From Bdellovibrionales bacterium (GTDB taxonomy: Bacteria; Bdellovibrionota; Bdellovibrionia; Bdellovibrionales; UBA1609), in NCBI GenBank assembly GCA_020435185.1, contig JAGRAA010000210.1, positions 1 to 10,524 of the forward strand: a DNA stretch of 10,524 nt, in the 5' to 3' direction. Each line of letters opens with the position of its first letter. Within the stretch, counting starts at the first letter, position 1. Below, piece after piece: positions 6,558-10,524 of the stretch. The notes below the pieces were generated by a model. The model was not told the origin of the DNA and searched no databases. It saw nothing but the letters and a program-made list of their open reading frames with translations. The translations under genes were made by a program, and so were the position numbers.

Positions 6558-7556
6558 ATGATATTAGATCCTGGCTTTGATTTAAACTTAAGACCAATGA
6601 AGTATCCTTTATTTTATGAAATGTACAAGGATGCCATTAAAAATACTTGGACCGTAGATGAGGTAGATTTCACCTCTGATGTTATCGATTTAAATTCCAA
6701 ACTTAACGATGCTGAGAAGTTTTTAATTCATCGACTTGTTGCTTTTTTTGCAACCGGCGACTCTATAGTAGGAAATAATCTTGTATTAAACCTCTATAAA
6801 CACATCAATTCACCAGAAGCCAGGTTGTATTTATCTAGACAGCTTTACGAAGAGGCTCTTCATGTTCAGTTTTATTTAACTTTACTAGATAATTATATCC
6901 CTGATCATAAAGAGCGTGAAAAAGCCTTTCAAGCGATTCACAGTATCCCTAGTATCCAGAAAAAGGGGGATTTCGCTTTCAAATGGATGGACAGCGTTCA
7001 AACCCTCGATCAAATTAAAACTATAGAAGACAAAAGACGCTTTTTAATGAATTTAATTTGCTTTGCAGGAACCATAGAAGGCATGTTCTTTTTTGCTGCT
7101 TTTGCCTATGTCTATTTTTTACGATCTAAAGGCCTACTCAATGGATTAGCCACAGGAACAAACTGGGTCTTCAGAGATGAAAGCGCTCATATTGAGTTTG
7201 CTTTTAGCGTAGTAGAAACAGCTGCAAAAGAAGAGCCAGGACTCATCAACTCTCAAATGCGAGATATGGTTGTGGCCATGATTGATGAAGCTATCGAGTG
7301 CGAAATGACTTTTGCTCAAGATATTTTGACTCATGGTTTAGCAGGTCTTTCAGAAAAAGACATGAGAACTTATTTGCGTTTTATCGGAGATCAACGCCTA
7401 GAGAGATTAGGTATTCCTGCCAAATATAACGCAAAAAATCCATTTCCTTTTATGGAACTTCAAGACACTCAAGAGTTGGCAAACTTTTTTGAACGAAGAG
7501 TATCCGCTTATCAAGTGGGGGTTACTGGAGACGTTAACTTCGACGAGAGCTTTTAA
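6558..7556 (+). CDS. nrdB: Ribonucleoside-diphosphate reductase, class I beta (radical-generating) subunit
   Basis: 332 residues, a ferritin-like helical protein that assembles a di-metal centre and tyrosyl radical for NrdA. By alignment from memory with E. coli NrdB, the ligands are Asp68 (GDSIVGN, E. coli Asp84), Glu99 and His102 (YEEALHVQFY; 115 and 118), Glu174 (GTIEGMFF; 204), and Glu208 and His211 (RDESAHIEF; 238 and 241). The radical tyrosine is Tyr106 (E. coli Tyr122), so this is not a Phe-type class Ic enzyme. Tyr318 (SAYQVG) fits the radical-transfer Tyr356, and the tail ending VNFDESF is the expected NrdA-docking peptide. No ATP-cone is present on this subunit. It is somewhat shorter than E. 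coli NrdB (376), which is usual for many subgroups. It is the second gene of the operon and is closed by the terminator at 7589-7622. The metal (Fe-Fe or otherwise) cannot be read from sequence. Confidence 0.96.
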   Translation: MILDPGFDLNLRPMKYPLFYEMYKDAIKNTWTVDEVDFTSDVIDLNSKLNDAEKFLIHRLVAFFATGDSIVGNNLVLNLYKHINSPEARLYLSRQLYEEALHVQFYLTLLDNYIPDHKEREKAFQAIHSIPSIQKKGDFAFKWMDSVQTLDQIKTIEDKRRFLMNLICFAGTIEGMFFFAAFAYVYFLRSKGLLNGLATGTNWVFRDESAHIEFAFSVVETAAKEEPGLINSQMRDMVVAMIDEAIECEMTFAQDILTHGLAGLSEKDMRTYLRFIGDQRLERLGIPAKYNAKNPFPFMELQDTQELANFFERRVSAYQVGVTGDVNFDESF

Positions 7557-7588
7557 GATTTATTCTAGAATTACTCTTAAATAAACCT

Positions 7589-7622
7589 AAAAAAGAGAAC
7601 CTCACAGAGGTTCTCTTTTTTT
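7589..7622 (+). terminator. Strong bidirectional intrinsic terminator after nrdB
   Basis: A perfect 15-base stem (7589-7603 with 7607-7621), whose core GAGAACCTC pairs with GAGGTTCTC around the loop ACA, followed by a T-run on the plus strand. The A-run on the left gives a T-run in the reverse direction too, so it can also end the convergent lipoprotein transcript arriving from 7749. It lies 32 bases after the nrdB stop. Confidence 0.93.
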
Positions 7623-7674
7623 AATTTCTCATATAATATTTTTAATTAGTATAAACTGGCTCACGAAAATGTTG

Positions 7675-7700
7675 TTAGATTATGCTCTTTTGAGCTCTAA
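7675..7700. other. Bulged hairpin between convergent genes
   Basis: TTAGA (7675-7679) pairs with TCTAA (7696-7700) and GCTC (7684-7687) with GAGC (7692-7695) around a TTTT loop, with a four-base TTAT bulge. There is no strong T-run on either side. It may be a weak secondary terminator or an mRNA 3'-end structure for the minus-strand lipoprotein. Confidence 0.3.
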
Positions 7701-7748
7701 CTATTTTAGTTTTAAACAAAAATCCATATTTCAATCCACACTTTCATA

Positions 7749-8438
7749 TCAAAAATTATGATAACTAATACTAAAAAGATCTGGGATCTCTAAGAGTTTA
7801 CCACTAGAGTTTGTTACATCTCCTTTAATTTCACCACCCAAAAGAACCATACTTCCACTACGATTAGTAATATTTCCGACATCGGCATCTTTTAAAAGTA
7901 TGTTCCCGGAGGTATTTGACAAAGTTTCTACCGAAACACCACAGGATATAATGCTTCCAGAAAAATTATCTATCTTTTTAATAGAGGCATTGTTTTCAAT
8001 TCCCAATAAAATCATGTGACCTGATCCATTAGAGATTTCATCAAGTTGATTGACTTTAAATAAATAATGTCCGGAAAAGTTTGTTAAAACTCCACCGTCT
8101 CTTCTTCTAACAATTCGATCACTCATACTTACCACTCTAGAACAAATTCCTCTCAATATATTAACCCGTTCGTCTGGATTTATAGGCAAATCTTCAAAAA
8201 GTCCATAATCCTCCTCCCCCTCTATCAATCCAACATTCAAATCAGCATTCTTATTTGGTAACTCTATACCATCATTTTCACCATCTGGCCCTAAAACGGT
8301 ATCTAGAGGAGTCACACTAGAACTCTTTCCCACATGAGTAGATTCAAATTTAACAGGGGAACAATTTTGAAAAAAAGATAAAAAAACAACAATAAATAAA
8401 GCAAATGTAAATCGCTTAATCTTAATAAGATTATTCAC
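7749..8438 (-). CDS. Small predicted lipoprotein with six N-x-S-G repeats
   Basis: 229 residues from GTG 8438, with AGGGAGGG (8450-8443) just upstream. A charged start and hydrophobic stretch (residues 11-23) lead to SFFQNC, with lipidation expected at Cys26. Asn at -1 and Gln at -2 are non-canonical, but the pattern is otherwise that of a lipoprotein signal. Residues 30-95 are an acidic, low-complexity linker rich in Asp, Glu, Gly and Asn. Residues 118-217 are six units of [LIV]-[TSD]-N-x-S-G followed by hydrophobic residues, 17-21 residues apart, with S-G at 122, 139, 160, 177, 194 and 212. This regular spacing suggests a short parallel beta-solenoid. Two other cysteines (99 and 166) could form a disulfide. 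The family was not recognised. The gene converges on nrdAB and is divergent from the large Ig/FG-GAP lipoprotein. A surface-exposed structural or adhesive role is inference. Confidence 0.85.
   Translation of the reverse strand: MNNLIKIKRFTFALFIVVFLSFFQNCSPVKFESTHVGKSSSVTPLDTVLGPDGENDGIELPNKNADLNVGLIEGEEDYGLFEDLPINPDERVNILRGICSRVVSMSDRIVRRRDGGVLTNFSGHYLFKVNQLDEISNGSGHMILLGIENNASIKKIDNFSGSIISCGVSVETLSNTSGNILLKDADVGNITNRSGSMVLLGGEIKGDVTNSSGKLLEIPDLFSISYHNF
7790..8087 (-). repeat. Six-unit N-x-S-G protein repeat (probable beta-solenoid)
   Basis: The units begin LTNFSG, ISNGSG, IDNFSG, LSNTSG, ITNRSG and VTNSSG. Spacings between them are 17, 21, 17, 17 and 18 residues, and each is followed by an alternating hydrophobic strand such as MILLG, NILLK or MVLLG. 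Asn and S-G are invariant and the first position is always aliphatic. The fourth position varies freely (F, G, F, T, R, S). The DNA itself is diverged, so the repeats are old rather than recently amplified. Confidence 0.85.
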
Positions 8439-8768
8439 AGATCCCTCCCTTTAATACTGAAGTATGTTGCAATCCATAGGCCAGACTTCCTCGATTCTGA
8501 ATAAATAACCAACCATAAATAATGTTTAAATCCGTTTCATCGAAAAAAAAATAGACAAAAAATAGAAATCAAAAGACTAGGCTCAATTCTTCCTGTCTCA
8601 TTTTGAAAAACTTAAAAGTTGAATATACTTTAAACAAAAATAAAAAGTTCAACATCTTCTCGTATCTTAATAAGATTTTAATTCTCTTATTTCTAAAGAA
8701 TGGCCTTTCCCATAAACACAAGATGGTATTTCTTTTGCATTCTTATAATTTATTAGGGGATATAATAA
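8439..8768. other. Divergent intergenic region between two lipoprotein genes
   Basis: 330 AT-rich bases with both ribosome sites at its edges (AGGGAGGG on the minus strand, AGGGGA at 8755-8760 on the plus strand). It contains A-runs at 8543-8551, 8557-8562 and 8571-8574, and the promoter candidate at 8603-8629. No RNA gene, riboswitch or clear operator was recognised. No convincing promoter was found for the minus-strand gene. Confidence 0.5.
8603..8629 (+). promoter_or_regulatory. Candidate promoter for the Ig/FG-GAP lipoprotein
   Basis: TTGAAA (8603-8608), a 15-base spacer, then TATACT (8624-8629). Both boxes are good matches but the spacer is two bases short of optimum. It would give a leader of about 130 bases. 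The A-runs just upstream could act as an UP element. Confidence 0.3.
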
Positions 8769-10524
8769 ATGGACAAAAAGAGGAACGTAGAAATACTATT
8801 AATACTATTGATGTTACTATTTAATATACTTGGATGCAGACTTGTTGATGGTCAAGATCCAGGGGTTCTTCCTGAAAATGCGGAACTTTTTTATAATTCT
8901 CTTGTATTAAAAGCTGATTGTTCATTTAACTCTACAATCTCAGAAGAATTTAATTGTGATCCAACAGTAACTCTTCGAACAAAACATATAGACTCCAATC
9001 TTCTTACTTGGGAAATGTCTCAAAAAAATACATGCAGTTGGATTACCATAAATCCATCAAGTGGAAAATTATCTGGAACTCCAAAGCGAAAAGATTTAGG
9101 CACTTGTTTGCTGGCATTTAAAGTTAAGCCTAGCATAAATCAAAATAATACATCTCGGAGTTCTGATCAACTGAACATTGATGAACTCGATGAAAAAGAA
9201 ACTAATTTTTCTTCATCCATGACCATCAAGCCCCCTATGTTAGCTTTAGATTTTTCAAATTGTACAACGGCAGTCTCTATAGGGAGCTTTTTTAATTGCA
9301 AAGCCACAGCAAATAACGGGCTGGAAGACTCATCCTTTACCTATAAGCTATCCTCTTCTAACAACTGTCACTGGGCATCCATCATTAATCCACAGACCGG
9401 ATTTCTAACAGGAAAACCTGCTTCCTCTGATGTAGGAAAATGCATTTTAGGAATAACGGCAATCGACGATTTAGGTTCCCAATCCTCCAAAGACATCACT
9501 ATTAATATCCCAGAGGCTACCGTTGATATTACCTCCACTGATTGTAGGAATACTGGGAATGTAAGCGAAAACTATTCTTGCAAAGTCCTAGGGTCTACAA
9601 ATTTAGCAAATGAATCTATCTTATGGACTCGTGGGAGCAATCACACCTGTGAGTGGATCACCATTAACCCAACAACCGGAGAAGCGAACGGAAAACCTCC
9701 TTTGTCTAGTTCTGGTATTTCTTGCAATATATCAATATACGCAACCATTTTAGATGGATACGCACAGGGCAATTTTGTCCAAAAAATCAATATCACACCT
9801 GTCAGCTTAACCATTGATAATGACAATTGTGCTACCAATATTAGCGTCAATACCCATCAAACCTGTCAGGCCAGCATCACAGCAAGTATTTCAAACCCAG
9901 TGGTTTCTTGGAAAATACTCTCAGATAATAATTGTAAATTTGCTCAAGTCTCCAATTCAACAGGAAATATAGACTTATCACCTTCCATAAATGATGTAGG
10001 CACCTGCCGTCTCTCCGTATCAGCGTCTCTAAATGAAAGTATTTTCACTACTTTTAAAAAAACTATTACTGTTCCCAGTATTCCTATTAATATAGATCTC
10101 AGCCAATGCATATCCCAATTGCAGGCTTTAAACTCTTACAATTGCACTGCTCTTGCCGATTCAAATATACCAGGAATTTCTTCTTATACTTGGAAAAAGT
10201 CGACAGAAAACACCTGTTCTTGGATAGAGATTAACTCTACCACCGGAGTTATTTCGGGCACACCAGCAATAGCTCAAACTGGACCTTGTAATTTAGGAAT
10301 TACCGCGTCTGTAGGGAACGCCTCTTACTCCAATACCAAAAAACCTATTAGTGTAGAAATTCGCTGGTTTAAGCAAAGTACAATATCAGATCAGCCTTGG
10401 GCCACTAATGACAGAGCGGGAACATCTATTTCTATGGATAATGGGTTAATTGCTGTTGGAGCTCCAGAAATCAACCATGGAGATGGGTCTCAAGGGCAAG
10501 TCGTTATTTACTCTCAGTCTGAAG
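8769..10524 (+). CDS. Large lipoprotein with five four-cysteine Ig-like repeats and an FG-GAP propeller (3' end outside window)
   Basis: 585 codons from ATG 8769 to the right edge, still open. AGGGGA eight bases upstream supports the start. Residues 1-22 are a lipoprotein signal (charged MDKKR, Leu-rich core, canonical lipobox ILGC with Cys23). Five Ig-like domains follow at about 44-118, 156-248, 251-345, 346-438 and 439-531. Each carries a putative-Ig (He_PIG-like) motif such as NPSSGKLSGTP, NPQTGFLTGKP or NSTTGVISGTP, and four cysteines. Domain 1 has a hydrophilic linker after it (about 119-155, rich in Ser, Asn, Asp and Glu). From about 534 the sequence changes to an FG-GAP (integrin alpha-type) propeller blade, DRAGTSISMDNGLIAVGAP then a Gly/Asp-rich loop and VVIYS. 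More blades probably lie beyond the edge. The product is probably an exported, cell-surface or periplasm-facing lipoprotein for binding or adhesion, inferred from architecture. It is divergent from the N-x-S-G repeat lipoprotein. Confidence 0.9.
   Translation, partial: MDKKRNVEILLILLMLLFNILGCRLVDGQDPGVLPENAELFYNSLVLKADCSFNSTISEEFNCDPTVTLRTKHIDSNLLTWEMSQKNTCSWITINPSSGKLSGTPKRKDLGTCLLAFKVKPSINQNNTSRSSDQLNIDELDEKETNFSSSMTIKPPMLALDFSNCTTAVSIGSFFNCKATANNGLEDSSFTYKLSSSNNCHWASIINPQTGFLTGKPASSDVGKCILGITAIDDLGSQSSKDITINIPEATVDITSTDCRNTGNVSENYSCKVLGSTNLANESILWTRGSNHTCEWITINPTTGEANGKPPLSSSGISCNISIYATILDGYAQGNFVQKINITPVSLTIDNDNCATNISVNTHQTCQASITASISNPVVSWKILSDNNCKFAQVSNSTGNIDLSPSINDVGTCRLSVSASLNESIFTTFKKTITVPSIPINIDLSQCISQLQALNSYNCTALADSNIPGISSYTWKKSTENTCSWIEINSTTGVISGTPAIAQTGPCNLGITASVGNASYSNTKKPISVEIRWFKQSTISDQPWATNDRAGTSISMDNGLIAVGAPEINHGDGSQGQVVIYSQSE
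8898..10361 (+). repeat. Five tandem Ig-like protein repeats, each with four cysteines
   Basis: Cysteines by repeat: 51/63/89/113, 165/177/200/225, 259/271/294/319, 354/366/389/413 and 447/459/483/507. The first-to-second interval is 12 residues in all five, second-to-third is 23-26 and third-to-fourth is 24-25. The third Cys usually sits in N-x-C-x-W and the fourth in G-x-C. The repeat length is 93-95 residues, except the first unit (114, because of its linker). Copy 4 has the weakest NPxTG motif (SNSTGNIDLSP). The pattern predicts two disulfides per domain in an oxidising compartment. Confidence 0.88.
10368..10524 (+). other. First FG-GAP (integrin alpha-like) propeller blade, cut by window
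   Basis: Residues 534-585: FKQSTISDQPWATNDRAG, then TSISMDNGLIAVGAPE, a Gly/Asp-rich loop (NHGDGSQG) and QVVIYS. The D-R-x-G, [LI]-x-V-G-A-P and terminal V-x-[IV]-[YF] pattern is that of bacterial FG-GAP repeats, which usually occur in several copies. Only one is visible here. Confidence 0.75.

Noticed and set aside
7146..7334. Minus-strand frame inside nrdB
   Set aside because: Shadow of a certain gene.
8543..8574. Phased A-tracts giving curved DNA
   Set aside because: A-run centres are about 12-13 bases apart rather than 10-11, so the phasing is poor. They were kept only as possible UP-element material.
8744..8749. Perfect TATAAT as -10 of the right-hand lipoprotein gene
   Set aside because: Transcription would start about at the ribosome site (8755-8760), removing most of the leader, and no -35-like sequence lies 16-18 bases upstream.
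8603..8824. Plus-strand frame of 73 codons beginning TTG, Lys/Asn/Leu-rich
   Set aside because: It has no ribosome site, its composition is simply AT-rich, and it overlaps the signal peptide of the lipoprotein starting at 8769, which has a ribosome site and clear domains. Its first TTG is part of the promoter candidate.
9641..9850. Minus-strand frame inside the Ig-repeat lipoprotein
   Set aside because: Shadow of the repeat-coding strand, whose cysteine pattern proves the plus frame.

Overview
The window is AT-rich and comes from a diderm bacterium. Three of the predicted proteins are lipoproteins and a fourth looks like an outer-membrane beta-barrel. The class Ia ribonucleotide reductase operon, the many large repeat-bearing lipoproteins and the odd lipoboxes (Q-N-C, V-R-C) are reminiscent of Bdellovibrionota (Bdellovibrio/Bacteriovorax-like predators). 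That assignment is inference from style; no rRNA or taxonomic marker lies in the window.

Layout, left to right. (1) Positions 1-3231, minus strand: a two-gene unit with a predicted outer-membrane beta-barrel protein (GTG start at 3231) followed, with an 11-base overlap, by a long predicted lipoprotein that runs off the left edge. A good sigma70-type promoter (TTGATT-N18-TATGAT, 3318-3289) sits just upstream and fixes the start of the first gene. (2) Positions 3319-4091: about 770 bases without a securely coding gene. It holds two weak, divergent small open frames and an imperfect hairpin in the leader of the next operon. (3) Positions 4092-7556, plus strand: nrdA-nrdB, a complete class Ia ribonucleoside-diphosphate reductase with an N-terminal ATP-cone and all catalytic residues visible, closed by a strong bidirectional intrinsic terminator at 7589-7622. 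(4) Positions 7749-8438, minus strand: a small predicted lipoprotein whose C-terminal half is six copies of a [hydrophobic]-[T/S/D]-N-x-S-G repeat, probably a beta-solenoid. (5) Positions 8439-8768: a divergent intergenic region. (6) Positions 8769 to the right edge, plus strand: a large lipoprotein, cut by the window, with five Ig-like repeats each carrying four cysteines at nearly fixed spacing, followed by the start of an FG-GAP beta-propeller.

The central operon makes deoxyribonucleotides: NrdA is the catalytic and allosteric subunit and NrdB the di-metal tyrosyl-radical subunit. The flanking genes encode envelope proteins of unknown function. The most interesting material is in the two divergent repeat lipoproteins, which combine a short N-x-S-G solenoid with a disulfide-patterned Ig array plus propeller. 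They are candidates for surface adhesion or recognition; this is inferred from architecture only.
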